From positions 146,740,858 through 146,804,857 of the forward strand of contig NC_067282.1 in NCBI RefSeq assembly GCF_020740795.1: a stretch of DNA of 64,000 nucleotides, given 5' to 3'. Shown here piece after piece: positions 24,436 to 37,683 of the stretch (its first letter is position 1; each line of letters begins with the position of its first letter). A program made the position numbers and the translations under genes. The DNA comes from Apus apus (lineage: Eukaryota > Chordata > Aves > Apodiformes > Apodidae). Below the pieces are notes generated by a model. It was not told the origin of the DNA and did no database searches. It saw only the letters and a list, made by a program, of their open reading frames with translations.

Positions 24436-26066
24436 CACCCTTTTATCAGCTGAAACCCCTCACCTTTTCCTCTCACAAAGCATCGCAAACTCCATTAGAA
24501 GCAGCCCTGCTTAAATTGAAAAACTGTTTTCCTCTCCTGGGAAGAAATGGTCAGAAAGTACATTCTCCAACCACAATGCATTTTTAATGGGTTTTGGTCT
24601 CCATCAACAGAATGACACATATTTTTACAGTTTCAGAGATAAATTTTACAAAACAAAGAGACAACAACAAAAAAAAGACGACACTGTAAAAAATTATACA
24701 AACACGGAGAAACTCTGAGCTAGTTAATCTAGCTCTTCTGGATTTACAGCTATTTCTGAGATTAGATCATTCACTAATGCTTCTCCCTTATATCATAACC
24801 CAGTAAACTCCCCATTTCCAAGAGCACCTAACCCTGCAATTACCTGTTAGCATATGTTTAAAAAGCTTGATGTTTAATAGGAGACATGATTTTAAACTAA
24901 ACACAGACTTCACTGGTTTCCTGAACAGGAACAGGCATTAAAGCTTTAATTGCTTTAACTGAGTTGGGGTCTCAGCCAGTTTAAGGCAGCTAGGAGAAAC
25001 TTCCCATGACCCCTTGCTATCAAAAGTTTAAGCATCTACCTAGAAAGTTATAGCACCGGTTCCCCCAATGTTCCAGGGATTCCTGAGACAGAAGGCTGGA
25101 AAACCAAGCCTGTGGAAAAGGGCCTTTACCTCACTGCCAGAACTCACTGGCAAAACAAGCTTCCTGCTCTGCCTGAAGGGCTGTGTCCTGATCTGAGCCC
25201 ATGGCCCAGTGGTGCTGAGCAGTGCCATCAGGCAGTTCTCACACGTTGGCAGAAACCATTCATCAGATACACTGTGCAAACTGTGCCCCTGTGCTGTAGG
25301 CAGCTCAGTACAACCCAGGGAGCATCCCTCTAGCCATCCCTGAGAATGCAGAGGCTGAGCTAAGATTAATCCCACAGGCCAGGAAACCTGATAGCTTACA
25401 CAGGAGTCACTACACTGGGAAGGGTCAGCAATAAAGCAGGTAGGTCTTACTCTCCTTCCATTAAGAGGAGCTGCTGAGGAGTCCTTTACCTCCTCCAGGG
25501 TGATACTGGATAACAGGAGACCCTCTGCAGACACACATCCAGCTTGCTCCTGAGCAATCCTCATGGTGAAAATCAAGCACAGTCCACAAGGCAGATACCC
25601 CTATTGGCAACAGGTGGTGGTTTAAGCATCTTATTGTCTATATAAAGGTCAGCTGGGACTTGGCAAAGAAAGAAAGAAAGGGGAGCAAATGAAATGAGAG
25701 CTCAGGCATGATGAAAATTAAAAACCAGACTGATCCTTGCAGCCCATCCCCACACTGGAACTGGCACAGTGGGATGCAGCAGGGAGCTCCCGATGGAGCA
25801 GAATGCGGCAGCTCTGAGCGCCCTTCTGTGCTTCAGTGAAGCCCAGATCTGAACATCTGAATGCAGATGCTCTTCTGCCCTGGGAAAAGAAATACATGTC
25901 ACAAATCTAAACATGTCACCTCAAAGGGAAAACAATTTATTATTAATGCTACCATTACTGCTGTTTTTCCAACAGACTGAGGAGATTAAGTAACAGTAAC
26001 TGAAAACCAACCAAACATTCAGACCAAACTTTTAACTAGCAAGAAGACATACAGACACACAAACTT
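24436..26066. other. Intergenic stretch downstream of HIPK2
   Basis: No repeat family was recognised. A 178-codon open frame on the minus strand (25040-25576) resembles no protein I know and is of a length expected by chance. HIPK2 transcripts could run past 26067 into this stretch. Confidence 0.6.
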
Positions 26067-26084
26067 TGCAGTGACTTAAAACAG

Positions 26085-26090
26085 TTTAAT
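26085..26090 (-). terminator. HIPK2: ATTAAA poly(A) signal, probable distal end of HIPK2
   Basis: On the minus strand ATTAAA is followed within about 20 nt by a CA cleavage candidate near 26067. A GU-rich element (GTTTGTGTGTCTGTATGTC, plus-strand positions 26046-26064) comes right after it. This spacing is that of a standard vertebrate polyadenylation site, and it places the UTR length close to the mammalian value. Confidence 0.5.
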
Positions 26091-26812
26091 GTAATTCCAA
26101 GACAAAGTGTGATTACATTTCTACACATATACAATATGCATATGTGAGTTTACAAATTCTGATTAATAACTCGTTTCACCTCAGAGACCGAAAAAATGAT
26201 CAAAAAGAAACCGTGAATAACAAGCTATAACATAGTTCACCACAACGGGACCTCCTTTCTCACCCTACAGTTAGTAATATTACAATTAAAATAACTATAT
26301 TCTTCTATAATGTATTTTCTGTTAAAATCATCTCATAAATTTACAATGCTATTATTAGTTTCCAAGACTAATATAAATTCACTCCATTTTTCTACAACGA
26401 AAATGATTATTAATTAGAAGCACACAACGTCATGATGAAAAACACAAGCATTTTTTTTTTTTTAGTAGCAAGAACTTGATTGGTTAAGAATTAGTTTTCT
26501 TGTAAAACATTCTAAAGCCAAGTAAAATATCCATTCTTATAACATACCTATAATATGAGACTAAGGAATAGGTTACATATAGGTCTACAACACATCAGTT
26601 TGTTTTTGTTTTTTTCTTTTAAAAGAAGAAAGACATATTTACCAAAGGAAAAGGAAAAAAAAGGAAAAAAAAAAAAAAAGGAAAAAAGGGGGGAAAAAAA
26701 AAAAGAAACCCAAAAGGAAAAAAGGGACAATTCACATAGGAAAAAAGCAGTACACAAGAAAATACTGTTGCACACAATAATTTTCACAAAGATTAACATG
26801 GATTAACACTCT

Positions 26813-26818
26813 TTTATT
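26813..26818 (-). terminator. HIPK2: AATAAA, possible alternative HIPK2 poly(A) signal
   Basis: AATAAA on the minus strand is followed by a moderately U/G-rich stretch containing TCTTTGTG and ATTGTGTGC. It could end a slightly shorter transcript than the site at 26085. The hexamer alone is weak evidence. Confidence 0.25.
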
Positions 26819-27584
26819 ACAGAAACCGTACAGTGAAGGAACACAACGGCTCAGGGCTTTCATGGGGTTACTGGGCTGAGATGATACTGTAGAGAAAGAA
26901 CCACTCGAGATCCAGAGCTGGGGCAGGGGCATCTTTTCCCTTGCGATTGTGACAGCATTTCACAGCTTCCCCCCCTCCCCTTCCCCTTAATAATTTTGGT
27001 GCAGTGTATATAAACTTCCACTTTCCATCCAGAGTACCCTGGGCTTGTGGGCAGTCAAAAGGCAGAAACAACTCCCTCCATTTCCCCCCTCCTGTTTTTA
27101 AAAGGATTTTAAAAGGATAACAAAACATGTTTCACCCATTGGTTCATTTTTAACTACCCAAAGTCTAGACTCTTCACCTTCCGATATGCCCCTCTGTCTT
27201 CTCTCTTTTTCACTCCCTCTCTTACTCTCTCTCTCTCACACACACTCCTTTAATAAAGCTATTAATGACACTTCCTCTCCTTTCAGAAATTTGAGTTGGT
27301 ATGAAAGATACAGGCTACATTCTGGTTCTGCCCAAGTAGAATCTGGTACCCAAAAATGCCTCGATTGCTCTGTTGGTGAAACATGGGATGAGGAGATCCT
27401 GTTTTACACCTGAAATGGTTGTGCCCTGGAATATCTGTGGAAGTTTTGTTTTGAGAAGAATACAGAGCAAAAAAATACAAAAGAAAATTTAAAGTCAAAC
27501 ACATAAGGGATAAAGGGGAGGGGGTTAAAGAAAAGCCAGAAGTGTTGTACGTAACCACGTGAGGTGGAAGCACTGCAGAAGCAC

Positions 27585-27590
27585 TTTATT
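27585..27590 (-). terminator. HIPK2: AATAAA, possible alternative HIPK2 poly(A) signal
   Basis: A canonical hexamer occurs on the sense strand inside the inferred 3' UTR. The downstream GU-rich element is weaker than at 26085, so this is only a candidate proximal site. Confidence 0.2.
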
Positions 27591-28647
27591 TCCTTGCTGA
27601 GGGCAGAAGTGCTATATGTAACCATTCAGATCCTAGGGGATGTGCGTTGCCAGTGTCGGAAACCCCTTCTTGCCTAACAAGCTGCAAGCCAAAGTATTCA
27701 ACAAGACTCTGTGGCTCCTTCATTGAGTGTGCTGGTATTTGCAGGTCTGATTCCCACTATGAGAACGGAAGATCGGGCAGGTGGCAGTGCACAGTGAGAA
27801 AGGGTGGGTGTTTTCCAGTTGGCCCGAGGGCTGCTGACAGTCCGGGCTTGCCGTATGATACGTTATCGCTTTGGTAATGTGGATGATGGGGTGGGCACGG
27901 TGGCCCCGGGATGGTGCTGAGGGAGAAGGAGGCAGGTTGCACTCTCCCCAGCCCCACCGCTGCTGATTGTACTGGGAGCAGCACAGGGGTCCAACTGCAA
28001 GGCATCACTGATCCCTCCTTCTCACTGTCTCTGCTCTACGGTGACTAATCCAGCCCCAGCAGGCTCGAGGGAAACACATAAGGAGCCCTCCTGAGAGTAC
28101 CCAAGCTCCATGACTGAAGTTTGGTTCTTCAGGTGTACATACACATATTTTTAAATGCCAATTTCTGTACTTCCGTGACCTCAAAGTACCATTTTGCCCA
28201 GCAGACACTTATACCATGTTCACTGGTTACCCAAGTGAAAGAACACAACAGACAAAACCAGACAGCTAAGTGAGACCGAGGGGGGGAATGTGATATATCA
28301 AAATGCAAAGTACAGGGTAACAACAGCAGGGAAACAGCACTGATGGGAACTGGCATGGGCTGAGAAAACAGAGCTGACAAGGAGATGGTCAGTGAACTTT
28401 GTACTTCATCTACTGGTTCAAAATGTTTCTGTGGTGGGAAGTATTGTTTGTAAGAAAGGGGTGAACAGACGAAAGCCAAATTACAGCATTGCCTCTGCGT
28501 GGCTGTCACACACACAGACACACACACAAAACGCCCACAAAATAAAAACAGGCATTCACTAACTCAGGAATTAATCATTTGGCTAATGATTTATCAACAG
28601 TACAATACAATCCTTCCTTTGAATATCCTTCATTCTCCTGACGCGGG

Positions 28648-28655
28648 TATCTACA
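28648..28655 (-). promoter_or_regulatory. Pumilio recognition element TGTAGATA in HIPK2 3' UTR
   Basis: A second exact match to UGUANAUA on the sense strand, in the distal third of the inferred 3' UTR. It counts only if that UTR is confirmed. Confidence 0.25.
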
Positions 28656-29957
28656 TCCAGTGAGGATCCTACATAGAACAGTGAGTTAGTATCATGCTCC
28701 CTGCTTCAACCCAAGGAGGCTGATAAAGTATGTTATTAAAACAAGAAAACAAACAATTAGCTTATCTGTTGGACTAAATCTTCAAAGTGGGTGGAGTGTT
28801 TTTTTCGATCAGACTGGAATACAGTGGATTACTTGATCTCTGGACTGACCTTCCAACACTATGTTATATCTCAAAACAGAATATACATATTAAAGACACA
28901 CTTGTACTTTTCCATTTTTAACGGGCAAAATTAAAAAGAGGCAGCTGTATTGAGTTTTTGAAGGAGTCACTTACAAACACAAGATTTCCCTTAAAAAGTA
29001 CCAGTTTAAATGTAAACTATAAAACACTGTAATAACTATAAAATGTAGCCAGAAAACTGTTTAAGTAGCCACAGTATATTATTCAGTTCATATTTGTTTA
29101 AAATGTGACTCATTAAATATCTTCTAGAAGGCCAAAGCATTTTACAGTAGCTATAAACATATATACTTACATGTGCATTTTAACATCACAATTGATTAGA
29201 ATACATAAAAGAGTAATCTATTCCTTGGTTTGAATTATTTTTTTTTCTTTTTAAAGATTCACTGTCTTCAGAATTCACTCAAGCAACAATGACCAGGGTG
29301 GGCATTTATCGCTATTCCGCCCCTACAGAGTTCAGAGTCTTTGAATCAAAGTTCAAGCTGGCTACATGTTTTCAAAAAGGCTAAAACCAGGATGAATGCC
29401 CACATTTGAGGTAATTATTGCCATTAGGTCACAGTTTGTGTAATATAAGTATATTTAAATCCTTCTTTAAAAAAAACCCAAAGACATCCCTCGGTACTGG
29501 GGGATACCCTTTGTAGCAATCAGAATCCAGAATCCTGATCAGTGGGTTTGCTTCCAAAGGAGCTGGCAGACCTGGAGCCCCCAGGACGGCCAATGGCCAT
29601 CCTAGAGCTCAGGTGAGCAAGCCTGCAACAAGCCTTTTTTTTTTCTTCTTTTTTTTTTTTTTTTTCCTCTTTAAAAAAAGAAAAAAAAAGCAAATAAAAG
29701 AAAAATTGGAGGTTCTATAAAAGAGTTGGGTAACATTTCTGATCAGAATTCCAGACCAAAGCTTTTCTATTTGTCTTATTCCTTTCCAAACAGTTTGCTG
29801 AAAAAAAATATAATTATAAAACCAAAACACATTGGCATTAAATATTAACTCTATGCCAGCACTGCAAAAACTCCTTGGCTGAAAGTGGGATAAGCTTTGC
29901 TTTTGCTCTGAGCATTTTTGCTCCATTGCTTTCTGTTTCAAAGAGGAAACCTTGTTT

Positions 29958-30448
<491 letters not shown>

Positions 30449-30478
30449 TAATCCCTGGCTGTCAGAAGTACACACAAG

Positions 30479-30486
30479 TATTTACA
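30479..30486 (-). promoter_or_regulatory. Pumilio recognition element TGTAAATA in HIPK2 3' UTR
   Basis: The sense strand reads TGTAAATA, an exact match to the UGUANAUA Pumilio-binding consensus. It sits just upstream, in transcript order, of the long pyrimidine tract. An 8-mer match alone is weak evidence. Confidence 0.3.
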
Positions 30487-31741
30487 AGGTTTGTGTGAAT
30501 CTGCACACAGTTCCCCTCACAGCGAAAGAGTTAAGAACAGAGATGTCACAATATTTATCAGTGCAGTAAAAAATATCATTTTTGGAAAAAAATATACCTT
30601 TAGTATTGCCTTTCTTAGATTAACTATGATAAGCAAAAGATTAAAACCAAAAACTTTATCTTCCAACACACATGAATAGTCTGTTATAGCAGCACTGCTA
30701 AAACCGGAAGGACAAAGCTAACCCGTAAATGAGAAACAGGAGTTTCAAACCATAAATGCTGAACGTAAAGCCTCCTAGTATGCTTCCTAAGACTTCTGAA
30801 GAACCAAGCCAATCTACCATTCAAATTTCATTCGACACATGCAAATGCTGTAAAATGTGTCTTCCCACTGAAGGCATCTGACAGGCACAGAGCTCAGCCC
30901 AGCTCACCTCCAGTCCAGTTCTCACACCTCCACCTGCATCAGCAGCTCTACCACCTTTGGGGTCACTCCCAGCAATTACATTTGTCATGGGGGAAAAAAG
31001 ACACCCTTGGCACGGAGCCCTGGATTAGCAGCTGCTCTGCACCCTGCCTGGGGCTTCTGCAAGGGGCCTCCCCTGCTGTGGGTTCCACTGCATGCCTTCA
31101 ATGGGAGGTGAGCATGGTGGGATCACAGCATCACCCACAGCTAGTGGCATTCCCAGGTGGTGGGAAGGATGGATCACTGGGACATGGACTGGCCTGGTGA
31201 GCCCAGAGCCTCCCATCCAGTGCAGTACTCCAGCAAAGAGCACATGCACAGCCATTTACAACGGGACGGCCACCCCTGGCTTTGAGCACTGCTGTAAAAT
31301 GTTATACCTCACTCAGCATCTGCAGCCCAGGGTGAAATTCTGTCATCAGAGGCGCCTTTGCTGGAGTATGGCAGTGGGGGAGCCCCAGAAGCACAGACCC
31401 ATCTTCTCCTCCTTGAGTACTGAGGGAGCAAAATGATTTGTAGGCACAGGAGCAGGCCACAAGAAGTCAAGGACACCACATACATTGGATACAGGCTCTC
31501 CTCAAAGGTGCACCGGTGAGACTTCAGGACGGAGTGGGGGTGACATGGATGAGTGCCCAGGACCACAGGTCCATTGCTGCGAAGCTCCCACAGGAAATGG
31601 GACAACAGCAGGCACAGCTCTGTCAGCAGGAAAGGGGAAACCACTCCCTTCCCACGTTTTTCCCTTCGCATTGCCTACCCTCAACAAAGATTACTTCTGC
31701 AGACCTCACGTACAGGTGAAGTCCAGGATTTGGGTCACAGG

Positions 31742-31749
31742 TAACACTG
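31742..31749 (-). promoter_or_regulatory. miR-141/200a 8-mer seed match in HIPK2 3' UTR
   Basis: The sense strand reads CAGTGTTA, a full 8-mer match for the miR-141/200a seed. Three more matches lie at 29023-29029 and 33214-33220 (7-mers) and 33788-33795 (8-mer). miR-141 repression of HIPK2 is reported in mammals. Use of these sites in this species is inferred. Confidence 0.35.
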
Positions 31750-33787
31750 CCAATCTCTGATGGGCTGATTGCCAAACCATGGAGGAACACAAAAGTAAAT
31801 CCAAAACCCTTGCCCAGCTGTGCAGAGGCCTGACCACAACAGTGTTGTGTCAGGTCTGACCCTCAGAACAAAACCAATGTCCTAAATCCAGAGGAGACAC
31901 TACAAAAGCATGCAGAGCATCCAGAAGTGTATCCCCACTACGCAGCTCACCATTTGCACACTGCATCGTTGCCACTGCAACACTTTAATCAATGTGAACC
32001 ATAATGAGAGAAGAATGAAGTTTTCTACATCCCCTACAGTTTAGGATAGCAGCAATATTTAGAGTCAATTTTTCTGCTCATCAAGCTAGCTACTCAAGAT
32101 GATGACAGCAACTTGAGAAAGAACAGAAAGATGGAGTTCCAGAGTGTACCCCCATTGCTTGGCAGTCATGACTCATGGCTTCATTTAATTTCTCGAGTGG
32201 GTAGAGGTCTCTTTCTCTCTCTCTTTAAAAAAAACAAAACAAAACAAACAACAAAACAGAAAGTGTCTTTGGTTAAAGAAAAAAACAGGTTTATCACCCT
32301 TCAAGTTTGCAAATGGAATTGCCTTCAAAACAAACTACAAGACATAATCCCTTAAAAGTATAAAAAAGGAAAAATGTCACAGACGGAAGTGTCCCTTTCT
32401 TGGAATGTTTTATGTGTCACAAAGAAATTACTAAAGAAAGAGAAAGAGAGAGACCTGCCAGGGCCCAGTTCTGCAGGTACAACTCTGCCTAGGGAGATGC
32501 AATTGCCTTTGCTCTCTCAAGTTACGGAGTTTGGCCCGGTTTGCAGCGAGAAGTGCTTCCATTCGAGTTTTGCATTCTGGTCATGTTAGCAATTCTCTCT
32601 GCACCCTCCTGCATTCTGTTTTCACAGCAGGAACCTGAATATCCATCTCTGAGGAGAGGCAATGTCCATGCTTCCTTTGCTTTCTGCTTAAGAAGACTGC
32701 AAGATGAGATGATGGGGAAAGGGACCAGTTTTTCACTCTGCCAGCCGCAAGCCACCCATAAAACTTCCAGTATCTAAACATTCACCTCCCCTCTCAAGTT
32801 TTCATGCCATTTACCTCACGCACACAAAATACACCAACCCAACCCAATCAGGTCAATCACATTTCCTCCCCAAAGGACTTGTGAGCAAAACAAGCTGGCT
32901 GTTACTATGTATCTGGCATGGACAGCATGCAAAGCTTCTGCTTCCTCTGCTAAAACAATTATGTTTCCCGTGTGACTAACTGTACCACACTTTTTTCCAT
33001 ACTATACCTTTATACAGGTGTGCGGGAGGAGTTGTTGATCAGCTCCCCCATACCCACCAGAATATATGCAGCATTGCACCATCAAAGCAATCTCATAGCT
33101 CTGAGGTGCATCTCTTGCAATCACAGTGACCCATCACCACGATCATCTGACCACCTACGCCTGGCAGGTCAGCGACTCCAGGATGGATAATGTGAAAGGT
33201 GGCTCCTCTGACAAACACTGCACCCCTTCTCCCTGCCAGCATCTGCTGTTCTAACAGCTCTGCTGCCAAAGGCCCCCCAAAATCAGATTTGAGCCCACAT
33301 GGGAGAGCAGGTCAGATGGGTACAGAGGAAAAATGCAAATACAAGTAGAATATTACTGTAATTGAGATTGCAACCTTCTACGCTTCACCAGTCTTAGGTC
33401 AGAGGAGCACATAAACAAGTAATTAATTTGAAGGACTTAAGTCTGTTCTTCAGCAAAGCACTGAAGTGCATGATTAAGTCTTTGCTAAAATCCTATAATT
33501 TTTTTTTTCGAGTGTGAACTCAGTTACTGCTTTCCCCCATTCTAAAAGAGTAAGTGATGCAAATGAAAACATAAATACCTGAACTCTAGCAACCGGAATA
33601 GCTTAATAAAACTCCACAACAAATAATTACAAAAGAAGGGAAAACCTACATCAGGGGAAAAAAAAGAAAAAAAAAAAGAAAAAAAAAAGCCAATCTTCCT
33701 GACTATGTGGACACTTGATTGACCTTCAGAGGGAGTGGAAGAGCAGAGGAGGAACCCGGCTCAGTCCATGGCTGTGCTTTACCCAGC

Positions 33788-33795
33788 TAACACTG
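33788..33795 (-). promoter_or_regulatory. miR-141/200a 8-mer seed match in HIPK2 3' UTR
   Basis: The sense strand reads CAGTGTTA, the second full 8-mer match for the miR-141/200a seed in the inferred 3' UTR. A 7-mer lies about 570 bases further along the transcript at 33214-33220. Confidence 0.35.
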
Positions 33796-36143
33796 TCTGT
33801 GTACACCAGTGTCCTTTATCCAGTGATGGGACTGAGAGCCACACTCATGTCTCCTCTGATAGCCCTGTTTCTGGAGAGCCACCTGTCTGCTTTCTCCTTT
33901 AGGAAAATCAAACAATGCATAGCATGACCTTGGGTTCATCAAAACAGCCCAATGATCATAGCCTGGAGCACAAATAGGTCTTGATCTCTCTCTATAAACT
34001 TCCTATCAAACAAACTGATGGTGAGCTGGATCCCAGGTCACCAAGGTCTTTACCTCCCTTTGATCCAGCTCTCCTAATACATCATTATGTTAGCTGCTGC
34101 TTGGCTTTGGTCTCTGAATGAATGCTTCTGGACTTATTCTGAAATGCAGATATGACATGGAGCATAACTCCTGTCCTTTAAGGCTGTAACTGCACTCACA
34201 GAGTGGCCCCACTCCCCTAGGTTAGAGGCAGTTTTTATCCTTGGGACAATCTCATTTCACCTTCCTCCTGCAATTTCCACAAACACAGCAACCCTTCTGA
34301 TGCCACTGATGAAGAGAAAGAAAATTAACAATAAGAACAATACCAAGAGAAACAAAAAACCAACACAAATATTAAGGAATGTGTGTGCAATTAAAACCCA
34401 GAGTAAAATATAATAATAATAATAATAATCATAACAACCCTACAATAAAATAACATTATCTTTCCTTTCCATGACACAAGCAGCATGACGCTCTCACTCC
34501 CAAACTGGTGGGAGAGAAGAGGAATGCAACAGAGAGAGCAGGGCTTCACTTTCCTGCCTCAGACAAAAGGGGACATGTTCATCTTTCCAAAGGACGTGGG
34601 TAAGGTGCATAGGCTGCTGGGAGATCACATCCTCATCTATAGTGTATTGAGCTGGAATGAAGGACAGGCAGGAGAAGAAAACTGTGCAAAGGTAGCCCAA
34701 GAACCAGAGCTGGCAACCATGAAGGTTATTTGGTGGTTTGCCAGAAGACAACAGCCTTGTTGAACAGCCTACGCATAGGGGGATCCCTTCTTCCAGGCCA
34801 CCCAAGCACTTAACGCAAGACAACATATTTGTGCTTGTCTTTCCATCAGCTTTTCCCATGTAAGAGAACCTCCTCTCCTCCTGCCATCCAGGGAACTCAT
34901 TTCTCACCACCCTGCTGATGAACCTGCAATTTTCGAGCATTTTGTGAAAGACCTGAATACTCCATGCAATAGTCACAGGGAAATGTAGAGCGGAACTGAG
35001 CTGCCACAAGACTTCAGCTTTCACAGAAACATGGAAACATTCTATCATACTCTCTTCCCTCCTTCATCCCCAGGCCATCCACAGACATGGGTACACTCTA
35101 GAAACACTTCCAAATATTGATGCACAAGTGCAACTTTCATTACCAGTGAAACTCCCATCTGAACCAAACCCAGCTGAAGGCAAGGCTCTCTTTAGAAACC
35201 TGATGGAAAACATGATGACCACATAGGGATCCTTGGTGTCAAGGACCCACAGGACCACTGTGCTCTCTGGTTCCAGGGTCACTCCACTGCTGCAGGCAAT
35301 CTTTTGGGACATAGGTGAGAAGGGAGGAGGAGAAGTGCCCACTGTCACAGCTATGATAGAGTGGGTAAGGCCCAATGTATCCCAATAGTCTTTTCACTTA
35401 AGATACCTGAGTTTGAAGCTCTCAGCTGGATTTTCTCATGCTTGCTTTGGGACTCCAGCCCTTTCCTGACCCCTCTCCTCGACAGATATAGTGAGAGATG
35501 TTTGCAGCAACTAGTGTTTCCCCTTTTCACAGCCTAAAATATTGTTCCCATTTCAGACAGAACCAGGACAACCTGACAACTTGGGAGGATGCTGTCCTCC
35601 CACTCCACCGAGAACGTCAGCAAACAGCAGAATGAGAATTCAGTTTCTGGGGAGGAAGCCTGCTATTTCACAGGATAGAAACAGACAAGTTCCCAGATGA
35701 GTCCCCAGACCCTCTGAGAGTCACCCTGGGTCTCAGAGCTGACCCAGTCACTTCCAGCCCATCCAGTGCTCGACAAAACACCCAGCCATACACACTTCCA
35801 ACCCTGACGAGCCTCCCCAACACCTCGCCAAGTGAGCCAAGACTGACGACGTGGGAAAAAAAAACCAAACCGACACAATCAGCAGCAGAAGAAAATCAGC
35901 AATAACAACCCCACCCCTCTCTCCCCCCCCCCATAAAAAAAAAGAAAAAAAGAAAAAAAGAAAAAGAAGAGCTGAGAGTAAATTCCGACTAGCCTCAGTC
36001 AGTTTCTAGGAGTACCAGTGGAAGTAAACCCTTAAACCGCGTCTGTAGTTCGGTAAGGCACTACGAGGGAATGATGTAAAACTAAGACTGTGACAGTTGT
36101 AATGGCTGTGCTGAGGAACACACCACAGAGAGAAGGCAGCATC

Positions 36144-36187
36144 TGCACGCACACGCACACACACACGCACACACACACGCGCGCGCA
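36144..36187. repeat. Alternating purine-pyrimidine repeat (CA)n with CG steps
   Basis: The tract alternates CA/CG dinucleotides and ends in ACGCGCGCGCAC. Such sequence is the classic Z-DNA-forming type. It lies about 1 kb after the HIPK2 stop, within the inferred 3' UTR. Confidence 0.9.
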
Positions 36188-36918
36188 CATACCTGGACGA
36201 TCACATTTGTTACATGCCTATGTTATATCACTTTTCTTTGTGCAATCACATTGAGGAATAGTCTATTGGTATCGTTGAAGTTCAACACAAAACAGTAAAA
36301 AGGGCATATGAACCTGTATAGTGCTACATTCTACCCGGGTGGGGGGCAGCTAAAATGTCTCCTATGCTAAAACGGCTAGGGATTGAAAAGGAAAATTTCC
36401 AAATAAAATAAAATGAAACGCAACTAAAACCCAACATACAATATTAGAGATCTCGTTTAGGAATAACATTTCTCAGGGATTTATCCAGTGTGTTCAAGGG
36501 AAGGGAGAAACATCCCCATTGCTTCTGCTCTCGACCAGTGCTGCATAGTCTGTTTTGCCCAGGTGTGTTTAAGCACAGCAGTGCTAGATCCGAATTTAGA
36601 GCACTGGGACAATATTTTCTTCTCCTCCCTCCCTCCTCCCTTACTCACTTTCTATTTCCAGAAAAAAAACAACAACCCAAAACCTCATGTATGCTTTGGG
36701 ATACAGAGACCACTGCAAAGATGGGGCATAAACCCTATGAATTGCTGGATAAATCCCTAATCCATATACCTATTGGATTAAAAACCTAATGGATTTAATT
36801 TTAGGTGTTCTGGACAACATATTTCTATATGTAGCTCACTATTGGATGAAAACAACCTTTAAAAGTCTATTGGTGAAGTTCTTCAAAAGACAGGACCCGC
36901 CGGAGGGTCCTTCTGCTT

Positions 36919-36942
36919 CTCTCTCTCTCTCTCTCTCTCTCT
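36919..36942. repeat. (CT)n microsatellite
   Basis: A pure CT repeat about 300 bases downstream of the HIPK2 stop codon, followed at 36980-37032 by T-rich runs. It reads (AG)n in the HIPK2 transcript. Confidence 0.9.
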
Positions 36943-37215
36943 AGTTTGGTGCAGAATGGTTGGTTTTTTGTGTTTGTTTCTTTTTTTTTTTTCCTGTTCT
37001 TTTTTCCATTTTCTTTTTTTTTTTTTTTTTTAAATAAAAAGTGTAGAATTGGTTCTCCCCCTTCTCTCCTGTTTCTCGTTTCTTCCTTAAAATCTCCTTC
37101 GTTCAAGTTTCACACGAGCCTCCCATTGCATTGTTAGTTTGTCATGTTCTTCAGTACAAAAGCAGCCGCCTCACTCCCCCGGGACGGGTGCGTCTCTTGC
37201 TCCTTATTCCAGTGT

Positions 37216-37683
37216 TTAGATGTAAGGGTACTGGTTGACCTTGGTGGGGCTCAGTGGGTATCCAGTGTAGACTGTGGAGGCTGGAGAAGCACTGATATAG
37301 GTCTGATGGGCAAACTGAGCCTGGTACTGACTCGGGTGGATGGTGGGTGAGGGCAGAACCCGTGGGCCCATGCTGACAGGGACCTGGTGGACGATGCTGG
37401 CGGGGTAGGTGGTGTGCTGCACGGCGTGCCGCGCTGACCCTTGGGAGGCCACCAGGTGTGCGACGGTGCCCGTGGAGCCCAGGGCGGCGGGGGCGGTGTA
37501 TGTGTAGAGGTGGGGTTGGGTGGGCAGGTGAGCAGCGGCAGCCGCGGCCAAGTGAGGATGAACTGTACCATGGCTGGGACTATTGTGTGGGAAAGAGTAC
37601 GGGGCCTGAGCTATCGTTGGAGTGATGTAGGCTTGCTGTCTCCGGTGACTCCCTGTGCGATCGGTCGTGATGTGCTGCTGGGC
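37216..37683 (-). CDS. HIPK2: HIPK2 terminal coding exon and stop (window residues 507-661)
   Basis: After the acceptor CTTTATCCAG the exon reads [20 protein letters not shown], continues to [20 protein letters not shown], and ends [17 protein letters not shown] with stop TAA at 37216-37218. The Tyr/His-rich tail is diagnostic of HIPK2. The Ala run is six residues, shorter than the mammalian run as I recall it. The tail carries the lysine that is ubiquitinated in mammals to trigger degradation; I did not map its exact equivalent. The 3' UTR continues leftward. Confidence 0.97.
   Translation of the reverse strand, partial: AQQHITTDRTGSHRRQQAYITPTIAQAPYSFPHNSPSHGTVHPHLAAAAAAHLPTQPHLYTYTAPAALGSTGTVAHLVASQGSARHAVQHTTYPASIVHQVPVSMGPRVLPSPTIHPSQYQAQFAHQTYISASPASTVYTGYPLSPTKVNQYPYI

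Noticed and set aside
25040..25576. 178-codon minus-strand frame
   Set aside because: No recognisable domain, and of a length expected by chance in a window this size.
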